Positions 53,882 through 63,498 of a stretch of DNA of 64,000 nucleotides are shown here, one piece after another. Position 1 is the first letter of the stretch. Each line of letters starts with the position of its first letter. The notes beneath the pieces are model-generated. The model worked only from the letters and a program-made list of their open reading frames with translations. It did no database searches and was not told the DNA's origin. The DNA lies in assembly GCF_903645355.1 (NCBI RefSeq), contig NZ_CAHJXR010000007.1, forward strand, positions 1-64,000. The letters are read 5' to 3'. Position numbers and translations under genes: made by a program. This stretch comes from Schaalia sp. Marseille-Q2122 (GTDB taxonomy: Bacteria > Actinomycetota > Actinomycetes > Actinomycetales > Actinomycetaceae).

Positions 53882-54610
53882 TCATTCCCCGCTGCCCGCT
53901 CCCATGCTCAGGAGCACTGCGGCACCGGCAATAATGAGCTCAACGCCTTGAGTGAACCCCTGATTGGCCTGCGCTTGAAGGGTTTGCTCGCGCTCGGTGT
54001 TCTTAGGAGCCTCGGCATCCGTTGCGCTAGCGTCAAGTGCGGCCATACTCTGGCGCTGCTGCTCGTGGAAGGTCGCGCCCACCACGTAATGCCCTAGCGT
54101 TGAAGTGATCAGGTCAATCGCCGTTTCCGATGCGCCCTCAGCTCGCAAGGAATCCGCACATTGCGCGCGCAAGGGCAGCTCCACGCGCCCCAACGCCAAG
54201 GAAGAGGACACCAGTTCTGCCCCGTCGGTGTAGCTCATCAGACACTCGCGGACCTCTGCCGCAGTGTGGCGAATCTGGACCTCCCAAGGGAGCGGGGTGG
54301 TGGCCTCGCCAATCGGAGCAGAGGTGTCAATCGCGGCGCCGGTCAGAATATGCGCAGACATTGCGGCGAGCAGGGTCTGCTTATCCGCGAAATGCCAGTA
54401 CAGGGCCGAAGGCTGCACGTCCAGGTGTGTGGCCAGGCGGCGCATGGTCAGCGAAGCGAGGCCGCCCTCGTTCAAAAGCGTGCAGGCGGCGCGGATGATG
54501 TCCTCACGCCGATAGCGCGGACGCGACGAGGGCGCCGCGGGCGCAGAAGTGGAGGAAGCACGGGCAGGAGGAGGGGAGGCGAGGGGAGGGGAAGTTTGGA
54601 AGGCAGTCAT
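53882..54610 (-). CDS. TetR-family transcriptional regulator
   Basis: A 242-aa repressor. A Pro/Ala-rich leader of ~32 residues precedes the DNA-binding domain RYRREDIIRAACTLLNEGGL and LTMRRLATHLDVQPSALYWH, which is the TetR recognition helix. The C-terminal part, with LISSTLGHYVVGATFHEQQR-type pattern (seen as ITSTLGHYVVGATFHEQQ), is the TetR_C ligand domain of the tetracycline-repressor type. Two palindromes lie 60 bases upstream, so it very likely represses itself and may affect the divergent bioY. Confidence 0.9.
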   Translation of the reverse strand: MTAFQTSPPLASPPPARASSTSAPAAPSSRPRYRREDIIRAACTLLNEGGLASLTMRRLATHLDVQPSALYWHFADKQTLLAAMSAHILTGAAIDTSAPIGEATTPLPWEVQIRHTAAEVRECLMSYTDGAELVSSSLALGRVELPLRAQCADSLRAEGASETAIDLITSTLGHYVVGATFHEQQRQSMAALDASATDAEAPKNTEREQTLQAQANQGFTQGVELIIAGAAVLLSMGAGSGE

Positions 54611-54670
54611 GTTTCAAGATATGGACAAAAGAGGGCGTTGTGGGCAAGAAGTGAATCGTTAACAGTATAG

Positions 54671-54698
54671 TGAACACTGTTCACCTGAACGGTGTTCA
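54671..54698. promoter_or_regulatory. Paired TetR-type operators
   Basis: TGAACACTGTTCA (54671-54683) and TGAACGGTGTTCA (54686-54698) are 13-bp dyads 15 bp apart. They lie in the 279-bp gap between the divergent tetR and bioY genes, 60 bases from the tetR start. GTTAACAGTATAGTGAAC overlaps the left one and looks promoter-like. They are the likely binding sites of the TetR regulator. Confidence 0.75.
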
Positions 54699-54889
54699 GG
54701 AAGGGTGGTTGACATCAGTTGCTCGCCTGACACCACACAACAGCCGACGCGCGGTGTTCTGTTCTAACAACGCTGAGGGCCCCTAGCTCTCGCTTCGCCC
54801 TCGCCCCCACAAAACGAGGAAACGCGGGGCAAACGCAGGGTAAGCGCAGGGCAGTCGCAGCGCGTGCCGGCATCGAGAAAGGTTTTCCT

Positions 54890-55504
54890 TTGAGCGTTAT
54901 TGCACCCACCTCCACGACCTCGGCTACCCTCGCCTCCGCCCGCCGTGTCAGTGAAGCCCGCGTCCTCGCCGACCTTGTGGGAGGCACCCGCGTCCGCGAC
55001 GCCGTCATCGTGCTCGCAGGAACCGCGCTGCTCGCCATCGCCGCACAGGTCCAGATTCCCCTACCTTTCACCCCCGTGCCCGTCTCCCTGGCGACCCTGG
55101 CCGTCATGCTCATCGCGGGTACATCGGGCCTGGGGCGCGCCGCTGCCTCTACCGGTCTCTACGCAGCCCTGGGTGTGGCTGGTCTGCCAATCTTCGCAGC
55201 GGGCCGTGCGGGCTGGGCCATCCCCTCGCTGGGCTACATCCTTGGCTACATCCTGGCCGCAGTGCTCATTGGATGGGTTGCTCAACGCGCCATCGGCCGC
55301 TCCCTGTGGGCACTGCTCGCCGCAGGCGTCCTCGCCTCCACTCTGGTTTATGCCGCTGGCCTGGCGTGGCTGGTGCCCTTCACTGGCATGAGCCTGGCTG
55401 AAGGTCTGAGCGTCGGTGTCCTGCCCTTCCTCATTGGTGACGCCCTCAAGATCGCAGTGTTCGCCGGCATGATGCTTCTTGGATACCGCGCCCTCGACAA
55501 GTGA
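54890..55504 (+). CDS. bioY: Biotin transporter S component BioY
   Basis: A 204-aa membrane protein, the substrate-binding subunit of the biotin ECF transporter. Six helices are likely. Family blocks are IAAQVQIPLPFTPVPVSLAT, which binds biotin, GLYAALGVAGLPIFAAGRAG and ILGYILAAVLIGWVAQ, and the end GVLPFLIGDALKIAVFAGMM. The start is TTG 54890 with AGAAAGG upstream. No bioM/bioN genes are adjacent, so it likely uses a shared energy-coupling module. Confidence 0.92.
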   Translation: MSVIAPTSTTSATLASARRVSEARVLADLVGGTRVRDAVIVLAGTALLAIAAQVQIPLPFTPVPVSLATLAVMLIAGTSGLGRAAASTGLYAALGVAGLPIFAAGRAGWAIPSLGYILGYILAAVLIGWVAQRAIGRSLWALLAAGVLASTLVYAAGLAWLVPFTGMSLAEGLSVGVLPFLIGDALKIAVFAGMMLLGYRALDK

Positions 55505-55584
55505 GCATTGGTCAGTGTTCAACACACTAATCGGCACTGCGCGCTGCCGAGACAAAGGTAGCATTATGCGACAGTGAGAACCGC

Positions 55585-55617
55585 AACGCCTGGAGGTCCA
55601 AAGGGCCTCCAGGCGTT
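55585..55617. terminator. bioY terminator
   Basis: A near-perfect stem, AACGCCTGGAGG at 55585 pairing with CCTCCAGGCGTT ending at 55617, followed by CCTTTCC. It is placed between bioY and guaA. Confidence 0.75.
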
Positions 55618-55652
55618 CCTTTCCCCCAAGGCAGACAGGTAGCATTAGACCC

Positions 55653-57230
55653 GTGAGCACAACTGGAAATCAGAATCGCCCTGTCCTTGTCGTCGACTTT
55701 GGCGCACAGTACGCCCAATTGATCGCCCGCCGCGTGCGCGAAGCCTCGGTCTATTCCGAGATCGTCCCGCACACCATGCCCGTCGAGCAGATGCTCGCCA
55801 AGGATCCGGCAGCGATCATCCTCTCGGGCGGACCCTCTTCGGTGTACGAGGACGGCGCCCCCAGCATCGACGCCAGCATCTTCGACGCGGGCGTGCCCGT
55901 CCTGGGAATCTGCTACGGCTTCCAAACCATGGCCCACGCCCTCGGCGGAACCGTTGGCCGCACCGGTACCCGCGAATACGGCCACACTCCCGCCACCGTC
56001 GCAGGCGACTCCTGCCTCTTCTCCGGCACCCCCGTTGAGCAGGCCGTATGGATGAGCCACGGGGATGCGGTCCAGGCCGCCCCCGAAGGCTTCACCGTCA
56101 CCGCCTCAACCTCAGAAACCCCAGTCGCCGCCTTCGAATCACGCGAACGCCGCCTCTTTGGCCTGCAATGGCACCCCGAGGTTATGCACTCCGAGCACGG
56201 CCAGGATGCCCTGAAGAACTTCCTCTACGAGGGCGCGGGCATTGAACCAACCTGGACCCCGGGCTCCATCATTGACGAGCAGGTTGCACGCATCCGCGAG
56301 CAGGTCGGTGACGCTCACGTCATCTGCGGCCTGTCGGGCGGCGTGGACTCCTCTGTCGCAGCCGCCCTCGTGCACAAGGCCGTTGGCGATCAGCTCACCT
56401 GCATCTTCGTTGACCACGGCCTGCTGCGCGCCGGTGAGCGCGAACAGGTCGAGGAAGACTACGCCAAGGGTATGGGTATCCGCGTCATCACCGTGGACGA
56501 ATCCCAGCGCTTCCTTGACGCCCTGGCGGGCGTGACCGAACCTGAAGCCAAGCGTAAGATCATTGGCCGCGAATTCATTCGCTCCTTCGAGGCCGCCCAG
56601 CGTCGCGTCATTGAAGAGGTCGGCGCCGCCGGTGCGGAGATTAAGTTCCTCGTTCAGGGCACGCTCTACCCCGATGTCGTTGAGTCTGGTGGCGGCGAGG
56701 GCGCAGCCAACATTAAGTCCCACCACAATGTGGGCGGCCTACCTGAGGACCTGCAGTTCGAACTCGTTGAGCCCCTGCGTGACCTCTTCAAGGACGAGGT
56801 GCGTACCATCGGCCGTGAGCTGGGCGTTCCCGAGAAGATCGTTGCCCGCCAGCCCTTCCCTGGCCCCGGCCTGGGTATTCGCGTGATTGGCGAGGTCACC
56901 GCCCATAACCTGGAGATTTTGCGTGCGGCTGATCTGATTGCTCGCGAGGAACTGACCGCCGCTGGCCTGGATGGTGAGATCTGGCAGTGTCCCGTGGTGC
57001 TGCTGGCCGATGTGCGTTCGGTGGGTGTGCAGGGCGATGGCCGCACCTATGGCCATCCGATTGTGCTGCGCCCGGTGTCTTCCGAGGATGCGATGACGGC
57101 TGACTGGACGCGCCTGCCTTACGAGGTTCTGGCTCGTATTTCGACGCGCATTACCAACTCGGTGCCCGACGTGAACCGCGTGGTTTTGGATGTGACCTCG
57201 AAGCCGCCGGCCACCATCGAGTGGGAGTGA
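55653..57230 (+). CDS. guaA: GMP synthase (glutamine-hydrolysing)
   Basis: A 525-aa enzyme converting XMP to GMP with ammonia from glutamine. The amidotransferase domain has [18 protein letters not shown], the Cys nucleophile in [10 protein letters not shown], and the His-x-Glu in [13 protein letters not shown]. The synthetase domain has the ATP-PP loop [19 protein letters not shown]. The C-terminal dimer domain ends [18 protein letters not shown], as in all GuaA. GTG start. A hairpin terminator follows. Confidence 0.97.
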   Translation: MSTTGNQNRPVLVVDFGAQYAQLIARRVREASVYSEIVPHTMPVEQMLAKDPAAIILSGGPSSVYEDGAPSIDASIFDAGVPVLGICYGFQTMAHALGGTVGRTGTREYGHTPATVAGDSCLFSGTPVEQAVWMSHGDAVQAAPEGFTVTASTSETPVAAFESRERRLFGLQWHPEVMHSEHGQDALKNFLYEGAGIEPTWTPGSIIDEQVARIREQVGDAHVICGLSGGVDSSVAAALVHKAVGDQLTCIFVDHGLLRAGEREQVEEDYAKGMGIRVITVDESQRFLDALAGVTEPEAKRKIIGREFIRSFEAAQRRVIEEVGAAGAEIKFLVQGTLYPDVVESGGGEGAANIKSHHNVGGLPEDLQFELVEPLRDLFKDEVRTIGRELGVPEKIVARQPFPGPGLGIRVIGEVTAHNLEILRAADLIAREELTAAGLDGEIWQCPVVLLADVRSVGVQGDGRTYGHPIVLRPVSSEDAMTADWTRLPYEVLARISTRITNSVPDVNRVVLDVTSKPPATIEWE

Positions 57231-57264
57231 GCGCGGCGCTCAATGCCTACCTGGTAAAGGTCTG

Positions 57265-57300
57265 AAGGCTGGGCACCCCTGTGGAGGGGTGCCCAGCCTT
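57265..57300 (+). terminator. guaA terminator
   Basis: AAGGCTGGGCACCCC and GGGGTGCCCAGCCTT form a 15-bp stem with a 6-base loop, followed by TTTGTTG. It lies 34 bases after the guaA stop. Confidence 0.9.
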
Positions 57301-57320
57301 TTGTTGAGGCTAATCCCGCC

Positions 57321-57363
57321 TTTTTGTTGGGGGCCACCCAGTTTTTTGTTGGGGGCCACCCAG
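57321..57363. repeat. 22-bp tandem repeat after guaA
   Basis: Two identical copies of TTTTTGTTGGGGGCCACCCA (plus G) begin at 57321 and 57343. A TG-rich low-complexity stretch follows at about 57400-57450. No gene is supported between 57301 and 57667; the short frames there are weak. Confidence 0.7.
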
Positions 57364-57482
57364 GCTTAGTGGGGTCATTGAAGAGGTCGTGTGCGGCGCT
57401 GCTGTTGGTGTGTTGGTGTGTTCTTGCTGTGTTGTTGGTGTGTTGGGGTAGCGTCGGTGCGTTTGGTCGCCACGGGTATGTG

Positions 57483-57526
57483 TCAGCGCCTTTGGTACGT
57501 GGCATGCCACGTACCAAAGGCGCTGA
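57483..57526. repeat. 44-bp perfect palindrome
   Basis: The arms 57483-57504 and 57505-57526 are fully complementary. The central 20 bases, 57495-57514, are GTACGTGGCATGCCACGTAC, matching the core shared with 19166 and 44800. It lies between guaA and the converging T7SS-type gene. Confidence 0.85.
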
Positions 57527-57667
57527 GGCGTACCAATAGCAGAGGGGCCTTCGACTTCGCCTAGGATGCTCACTGTGGACGATACAGCGAAAGCACTTCG
57601 ACAACTCCAAGCGCCTTCCAAAGCAGTACTGGCATGCTGGAAGGAGCATCGGAGAGCGTGCCAGTCC

Positions 57668-59182
57668 TCATTCCCACCTGTCGTCAGGTTCGTTGAAGGT
57701 CATGGGCTTCATGGAGGCCGAGTCACCAGCGCCCGCTCCTTCAGAAAGCCGGATAGGGCGGCGCTCATCATCACGTACACGGACCACCTGGTAGCCCACG
57801 CGGCTCTTTCCACTCTGACGATCAGAAGAGGAAGACGTCGCAGCACCGGGCGCGTAGGCACCCGGCACACCGGGAGCTCCAGGTGCTCCCGCAGTACTCG
57901 AAACACCGGGAGCGTTCATCCCCGCAGCTGATCCCATACCTGGACCCGCCGCGCCAACATTCGTTCCTGCGAGGCCGGGGGCAACCCCAGGTGTCAAACC
58001 GGGCGTAATGCCGGAGCGAGCCATCCCCGCAACGCCAGAGGCAGGGGAAACCCCCGCTGCGGAAGTACCGGGGGCTCGCAAGCCTGATAGGGCTGAAGCT
58101 GTGGATACGCCGCTTGCAGAGGAGCTGCCTGGTCCAAAGCCAGCAGTGCCATAGGCTGAGGCGCCAGAACCGGGTGTGGGCGCTGTCCCTTGAGTGCCGA
58201 GCAGCGTGGAACGGCCCAAGGCTGCGGCTCCTCCGCCACCAAGGAGCATTCCAGCACTAATGGAAGCACGGGAGGAACCTGCAGGGGGCTGAGAGTGTTG
58301 AGAACTCCAACGAGGATCGGCGCCGTCAGTGACATGGGCGGGCAGGTAGCCGCCGATCGGGCCATCAGAACTCATACGAGGGTTGATGGGGGTCCGGTAT
58401 AGATCCAGGTGGCGCAGGGCTTGAGGATCATTGACCGGTTCGTTGCGGCTGCCAGGTCCTGTTGCCGGTGGGCGGCGGTACACGCCATTGGGATTGATAG
58501 GGGTGCCGATACGTGGTTCTGTGCCACTTCGCCGCTCGGGGATGATGGGGCCAAAGATACCGCGACGTGATGCGGCTAGACCTGCGGCGCCTGCTGCACC
58601 TAGTGCAGAGGCGGGGGCGAGGGAACTGGCGTCAGGAGGAGTGTTAGAGCTAGGGTGCGTTCGGACATTTCCAGTCTCGTCCCTGAGAGCCTGCGTGTAG
58701 TCGGAAATCTCGCCATCCATGGCGCTCAAGGCAGCGGCAGCGGCCGCCTCACGTTCACGATTCGCTTGTTCCCGCAGCGCCGCCAGATAGGCTTCCGGTG
58801 TCACGTACTGCCCGTCAAGGAAGACTCTGTCTTCCGCGTAAAGGGTCTGTTCTGTTGTACGGTCCACCAGGCGACGGGGGAGCTCATCATATGCTGCAAT
58901 AGCGCGGCGCATGCTCTCACGTGCGCGTTCATGATGTCCGATAAAGGCATCAATCAAACGCTCTTGTTGGGCGAGTTCCTCATTGAGCGTAGAGAGACTT
59001 TGTTGAGCGGCTATGAGTGCCTCACCCTCCATGGCATGGGCCATCTGGGCAGAGGCGTCCTCCAGTTTCTGGCGTAGGGCAGCTACAGAGTCTTTCCCGG
59101 ACTTTAGGACAAGGACATCGTGGTCAGAGTAGCTGAGATCCTTGAGGGAACCGAGTTTGTCGTAATTAGTCGTATCCAACAT
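57668..59182 (-). CDS. T7SS-type protein with helical N-terminus and low-complexity Gly/Ala/Ser region
   Basis: A 504-aa protein. Residues 1-165 are helical and charged (LKSGKDSVAALRQKLEDASA, QQSLSTLNEELAQQERLIDA, REQANREREAAAAAALSAMD), like ESX substrates or coiled-coil partners. Residues ~185-300 hold repeats of proline-rich motifs, and 300-470 are Gly/Ala/Ser/Pro low complexity. A conserved end, GKSRVGYQVVRVRDDERRPI, is shared with the truncated copy at 44892. No signal peptide. It follows the WXG-like gene at 59604 by 17 bases. Function unknown; secretion by T7SS is inferred. Confidence 0.75.
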   Translation of the reverse strand: MLDTTNYDKLGSLKDLSYSDHDVLVLKSGKDSVAALRQKLEDASAQMAHAMEGEALIAAQQSLSTLNEELAQQERLIDAFIGHHERARESMRRAIAAYDELPRRLVDRTTEQTLYAEDRVFLDGQYVTPEAYLAALREQANREREAAAAAALSAMDGEISDYTQALRDETGNVRTHPSSNTPPDASSLAPASALGAAGAAGLAASRRGIFGPIIPERRSGTEPRIGTPINPNGVYRRPPATGPGSRNEPVNDPQALRHLDLYRTPINPRMSSDGPIGGYLPAHVTDGADPRWSSQHSQPPAGSSRASISAGMLLGGGGAAALGRSTLLGTQGTAPTPGSGASAYGTAGFGPGSSSASGVSTASALSGLRAPGTSAAGVSPASGVAGMARSGITPGLTPGVAPGLAGTNVGAAGPGMGSAAGMNAPGVSSTAGAPGAPGVPGAYAPGAATSSSSDRQSGKSRVGYQVVRVRDDERRPIRLSEGAGAGDSASMKPMTFNEPDDRWE

Positions 59183-59199
59183 CTGACTGCGCTATTCTC

Positions 59200-59604
59200 T
59201 CAACTCCACTGGACTAAACCGCCAGGGGCGCTCTGCGCGTGGTTAATGGTGCGAGGTTCCGGAGAATGAGTGAGGTCACGTTCCTGGATTCGGAGGAGCT
59301 CAGCAAGCTCATCATCGGTGGTATCTGCGCGGGCTGCAGCTTCGTGCACCTTGAGGGAAAACTCTTCCACTCGTTTAGAGAGCTGTCGTAGTGAATCCTC
59401 CACAAACAGCAGCCTGCTGGAATAGACCTCGCCGAAGTTTGCTGGTGCGCCTAGGAGGGCAGTGCCCCATTTTCTTTCTCCTTGACTTTGGGCGGCATCC
59501 TTCACGCGGTCTCTAGCCGTACTCGCATGAGCATCAATCGCAGCATCTACCTCAGCGGCAATATGGCGCACCTCATCGGAGTGATAACTGATCTGTTCGG
59601 TCAC
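59200..59604 (-). CDS. WXG100-like small helical protein
   Basis: A 134-aa protein. It resembles ESX proteins in size and helical make-up (ISYHSDEVRHIAAEVDAAID, SRLLFVEDSLRQLSKRVEEF, and LAELLRIQERDL) with a turn region KWGTALLGAPANFG that replaces WXG. GTG 59604 is preferred, with GGAAGGA six bases upstream; the frame opens at 59619. It is the first gene of a two-gene operon with the 504-aa protein. Confidence 0.7.
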   Translation of the reverse strand: MTEQISYHSDEVRHIAAEVDAAIDAHASTARDRVKDAAQSQGERKWGTALLGAPANFGEVYSSRLLFVEDSLRQLSKRVEEFSLKVHEAAARADTTDDELAELLRIQERDLTHSPEPRTINHAQSAPGGLVQWS

Positions 59605-59677
59605 GAAGCATCCTTCCAAAACGGCCTATACTCACTGTCTTTAAGAGTATCGACTCTGCGTCATCGGCGGGCCATTT

Positions 59678-60880
59678 TCAGTGAGTATTTGAAAGGAAGC
59701 CCGCAGCTTCTTCTGCGTCGTGGATGCGTTTCATGTAGCGGGGGGAGGAGCCGAATTGACCGACTCTTTTGACGCGCTCGCCTTTTTGGGGGATGTCGCT
59801 GCCGCGGTAGGTGTAGGAGGTGTCGTAGAAGAGGTCTTCGTAGCGCCACACCCCATCATCGTAATCCCGCAGGAATTTACGGTCGCGATCAACGTTGAAG
59901 CGCTGCTTGTCGAGCAAGGGGTTGGTGTCTTCGAGTGTGGTGGGGTCTGGGTGTTGAGCGAAGACGCCAACATTCATGGCGCCGTAGCCGCATTTATCAG
60001 ACCAGTGGTACTTCGCTTCGCAGGGCAGGGCGGTTTCGAGGAGGGCTCGAGTGAGTTGGTTACCGGTAGCCTTGGGCCACTTTTGCATGCCTAAAGCTAA
60101 AGCACCTGCCACCATAGGGGCAGAAAAGGATGTGCCTTGCTGGTGGGGTGTGATGCGGGTGAGTGCTCCGCTGTCATCAGGGTCGCGTAAGGTGATCTCT
60201 TCGCCAAGGGCGGTGAGGGTGAGACCTATGCCGTGGGTTGCCCACTCTGATGGGGTCCCGTCGAGGGTGTGGGAGCCCACAGCGATAGCACCATTTGTCT
60301 CCATACCAGTTGTTTCGAGCGCGTTGCCGTTGTTACCCGCTCCCCAGACCACGGGTACATTCAAACGAGCCGCGCGCAGGACGGCTAGTCGATCGCTAAA
60401 CCCTGCGCCCTCGTCACTGGTGACTTGGATGGTGATGATGTCAACGTCTTTGGATAGGGCGTCGTGGATGGCATCCCAGATCTCCCACCTGCAGGTGTCT
60501 GATTTTGTTTCTGCATAGGCGATGGGGTAGCTAAGGAGTGTGGCTTTCGGCGCCCAACCGTAGTCTTTGGAAAGGAGGACAGAAGCAACGGCGGTTGCGT
60601 GGCTTGTGTCGTCAAGGCCTTTTTGGATGGGACATTTTTCGACAGATTCGATGCTGGCACCGGCCAGTTCAGGCACGCTGGTGTCAACCCAGCCATCAAG
60701 CATGGCAATAGTGATCCCGGAGCCGTTGAGTCCCTTGGCGTGAGCGTTTTTGAACCCGTAGACCTCAACGTAAGGCTGGTCGGTAATAATGCCATCGTCA
60801 GCTATGGCACCGGTCGCGTTGACGACACTTAAAGCCAGGGTCAGAGCGATCACGCCGCATAGTCGCCTCAGATTCCGCAT
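59678..60880 (-). CDS. Subtilisin-like (S8) secreted protease, tandem copy 1
   Basis: A 400-aa protein with a Sec signal peptide (RLCGVIALTLALSVVNATGA). The catalytic triad is present: Asp in IAMLDGWVDTSVPELAG, His in DDTSHATAVASVLLS, Ser in GTSFSAPMVAGALALGM; the oxyanion Asn is in WGAGNNGNA. The His motif differs from the usual HGTHVAG. The last ~90 residues are charged with no membrane anchor, unlike mycosins, so it is probably released. Copies 2 and 3 lie upstream. ATG 60880 is preferred (GTG 60883 is possible). It ends beside the WXG operon. Confidence 0.88.
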   Translation of the reverse strand: MRNLRRLCGVIALTLALSVVNATGAIADDGIITDQPYVEVYGFKNAHAKGLNGSGITIAMLDGWVDTSVPELAGASIESVEKCPIQKGLDDTSHATAVASVLLSKDYGWAPKATLLSYPIAYAETKSDTCRWEIWDAIHDALSKDVDIITIQVTSDEGAGFSDRLAVLRAARLNVPVVWGAGNNGNALETTGMETNGAIAVGSHTLDGTPSEWATHGIGLTLTALGEEITLRDPDDSGALTRITPHQQGTSFSAPMVAGALALGMQKWPKATGNQLTRALLETALPCEAKYHWSDKCGYGAMNVGVFAQHPDPTTLEDTNPLLDKQRFNVDRDRKFLRDYDDGVWRYEDLFYDTSYTYRGSDIPQKGERVKRVGQFGSSPRYMKRIHDAEEAAGFLSNTH

Positions 60881-60992
60881 CACACCACACTCCAGTCTTT
60901 TCCGTTTGAGTTATCCATTGTCCTGGCAGCGAGGACGGGCTCCTTACTGGTGGAGCGCATCCATCACTCAGGTTAATGCTTGGCAGGGGGAT

Positions 60993-62189
60993 TTAGGTGC
61001 TTATCAGTCCGTCTGCTTGTTCGGCTTGGTGGACGCGTTTCATGTAGCGGGGGGAGGAGCCGAATTGGCCGACTCTTTTGACGCGCTCGCCTTTTTGGGG
61101 GATGTCGCTGCCGCGGTAGGTGTAGGAGGTGTCGTAGAAGAGGTCTTCGTAGCGCCACACCCCATCATCGTAATCCCGCAGGATTTTACGGTCGTGATCA
61201 ACGTTGAAGCGCTGCTTGTCGAGCAAGGGGTTGGTGTCTTCGAGTGTGGTGGGGTCTGGGTGTTGGGCGAAGACGCCAACATTCATGGCGCCGTAGCCGC
61301 ATTTATCAGACCAGTGGTACTTCGCTTCGCAGGGGATGGTGGTTTCGAGGAGGGCTCGGGTGAGTTGGTTGCCGGTAGCCTTGGGCCACTTTTGCATGCC
61401 TAAAGCTAAAGCACCTGCCACCATAGGGGCAGAAAAGGACGTGCCTCGTTGGCGTGGTGTGATGCGGGTGAGTGCTCCGCTGTCATCAGGGTCGCGTAAG
61501 GTGATCTCTTCGCCAAGGGCGGTGAGGGTGAGACCTCGACCGTAGGTTGCCCACTCCGAGGGGGTCCCGTCAAGGGTGTGGGAACCCACAGCGATAGCAC
61601 CATTTGTCTCCATACCAGTTGTCTCGAGGGCGTTGCCGTTGTTACCCGCTCCCCAGACCACGGGTACATTCAAACGAGCCGCGCGCAAAACCGCCAGGCG
61701 GTTGCTGGAGTCAGTAAGATCGCTGCCGGTGACTTGGATGGTGATGATGTCAACGTCTTTGGATAGAGCATCGTGGATGGCATCCCAGATCTCCCACCTG
61801 CAGGTGTCTGATTTTGTTTCTGCATAGGCGATGGGATAGCTAAGGAGTGTGGCTTTCGGCGCCCAACCGTAGTCTTTGGAAAGGAGGACAGAAGCAACAG
61901 CGGTTGCGTGGCTTGTGTCGTCAAGGCCCTTTTGGATGGGACATTTTTCGACAGATTCGATGCTGGCACCGGCCAGCTCAGGCACGCTGGTGTCAACCCA
62001 GCCATCAAGCATGGCAATAGTGACCCCAGCACCATCCATGCCTTTAGCGTGAGCGTTCTTGAGGCCGTAAAAATCGGCGAACGGCTGGTCGGTAATAATG
62101 CCATCGTCAGCTACGGCACCGGTCGCGTTGACGACACTTAAAGCCAGGGTCAGAGCGATCACGCCGCATAGTCGCCTCAGATTCCGCAT
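60993..62189 (-). CDS. Subtilisin-like (S8) secreted protease, tandem copy 2
   Basis: A 398-aa near twin of copy 1. It shares the signal peptide and triad. It differs at the N-terminus (FADFYGLKNAHAKGMDGAGV) and in the middle (VTGSDLTDSSNRLAVLRAAR). The ~110-bp gap after it and the region before the start are almost identical to the other copies. The 1309-bp unit length with copy 3 shows a recent duplication. The His motif SHATAVAS and the Ser motif GTSFSAPMVAG are intact. Confidence 0.88.
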   Translation of the reverse strand: MRNLRRLCGVIALTLALSVVNATGAVADDGIITDQPFADFYGLKNAHAKGMDGAGVTIAMLDGWVDTSVPELAGASIESVEKCPIQKGLDDTSHATAVASVLLSKDYGWAPKATLLSYPIAYAETKSDTCRWEIWDAIHDALSKDVDIITIQVTGSDLTDSSNRLAVLRAARLNVPVVWGAGNNGNALETTGMETNGAIAVGSHTLDGTPSEWATYGRGLTLTALGEEITLRDPDDSGALTRITPRQRGTSFSAPMVAGALALGMQKWPKATGNQLTRALLETTIPCEAKYHWSDKCGYGAMNVGVFAQHPDPTTLEDTNPLLDKQRFNVDHDRKILRDYDDGVWRYEDLFYDTSYTYRGSDIPQKGERVKRVGQFGSSPRYMKRVHQAEQADGLIST

Positions 62190-62301
62190 CACACCACACT
62201 CCAGTCTTTTCCGTTTGAGTTATCCATTGTCCTGGCAGCGAGGACGGGCTCCTTACTGGTGGAGCGCATCCATCACTCAGGTTAATGCTTGGCAGGGGGA
62301 T

Positions 62302-63498
62302 TTAGGTGCTTATCAGTCCGTCTGCTTGTTCGGCTTGGTGGACGCGTTTCATGTAGCGGGGGGAGGAGCCGAATTGGCCGACTCTTTTGACGCGCTCGCC
62401 TTTTTGGGGGATGTCGCTGCCGCGGTAGGTGTAGGAGGTGTCGTAGAAGAGGTCTTCGTAGCGCCACACCCCATCATCGTAATCCCGCAGGATTTTACGG
62501 TCGTGATCAACGTTGAAGCGCTGCTTGTCGAGCAAGGGGTTGGTGTCTTCGAGTGTGGTGGGGTCTGGGTGTTGGGCGAAGACGCCGACATTCATGGCGC
62601 CGTAGCCGCATTTATCAGACCAGTGGTACTTCGCTTCGCAGGGGATGGTGGTTTCGAGGAGGGCTCGGGTGAGTTGGTTGCCGGTAGCCTTGGGCCATTT
62701 TTGCATGCCTAAAGCTAGGGCACCTGCCACCATAGGGGCGGAGACGGATGTGCCTCGTTGGTGGGAGGTAATACGGGTGAGTGCTCCACTGTCATCCGGG
62801 ACGCGTAAGGTGATCTCTTCGCCAAGGGCGGTGAGGGTGAGACCTCGACCGTAGGTGGCCCACTCTGATGGGGTCCCGTCGAGGGTGTGGGAGCCCACAG
62901 CGATAGCACCATTTGTCTCCATGCCTGATGTTTCAGTCTCAGTTCCGGTATTACCAGAACTCCAGACTACAGGTACATTCATACGAGCCGCGCGCAGGAC
63001 GGCTAGTCGATCGCTAAACCCTGCGCCCTCGTCACTGCTGATCTGGATGGTGATGATGTCAACGTCTTTGGATAGAGCATCGTGGATGGCATCCCAGATC
63101 TCCCACCTGCAGGTGTCTGACTTGGTCTCTGTGTCTGCGATGGGGTAGCTAAGGAGTGTGGCTTTCGGCGCCCAACCGTAGTCTTTGGAAAGGAGGATGG
63201 AAGCGACAGCGGTTGCGTGGCTTGTGTCGTCAAGGCCCTTTTGGATGGGACATTTTTCGACAGATTCGATGCTGGCACCGGCCAGCTCAGGCACGCTGGT
63301 GTCAACCCAGCCATCAAGCATGGCAATAGTGACCCCAGCACCATCCATGCCTTTAGCGTGAGCGTTCTTGAGGCCGTAAAAATCGGCGAACGGCTGGTCG
63401 GTAATAATGCCATCGTCAGCTACGGCACCGGTCGCGTTGACGACACTTAAAGCCAGGGTCAGAGCGATCACGCCGCATAGTCGCCTCAGATTCCGCAT
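62302..63498 (-). CDS. Subtilisin-like (S8) secreted protease, tandem copy 3
   Basis: A 398-aa copy. The N-terminus and C-terminus are the same as copy 2, but the middle block is mixed: ISSDEGAGFSDRLAVLRAAR resembles copy 1, while VVWSSGNTGTETETSGMETN is unique. The Ser motif is GTSVSAPMVAG. All catalytic residues remain. It is the first gene of the array on the minus strand. The mosaic pattern suggests gene conversion. Confidence 0.88.
   Translation of the reverse strand: MRNLRRLCGVIALTLALSVVNATGAVADDGIITDQPFADFYGLKNAHAKGMDGAGVTIAMLDGWVDTSVPELAGASIESVEKCPIQKGLDDTSHATAVASILLSKDYGWAPKATLLSYPIADTETKSDTCRWEIWDAIHDALSKDVDIITIQISSDEGAGFSDRLAVLRAARMNVPVVWSSGNTGTETETSGMETNGAIAVGSHTLDGTPSEWATYGRGLTLTALGEEITLRVPDDSGALTRITSHQRGTSVSAPMVAGALALGMQKWPKATGNQLTRALLETTIPCEAKYHWSDKCGYGAMNVGVFAQHPDPTTLEDTNPLLDKQRFNVDHDRKILRDYDDGVWRYEDLFYDTSYTYRGSDIPQKGERVKRVGQFGSSPRYMKRVHQAEQADGLIST

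Noticed and set aside
57566-57931. A 121-codon plus-strand ORF after guaA
   Set aside because: Most of it is antisense to the 504-aa T7SS-type gene and it has no family match.
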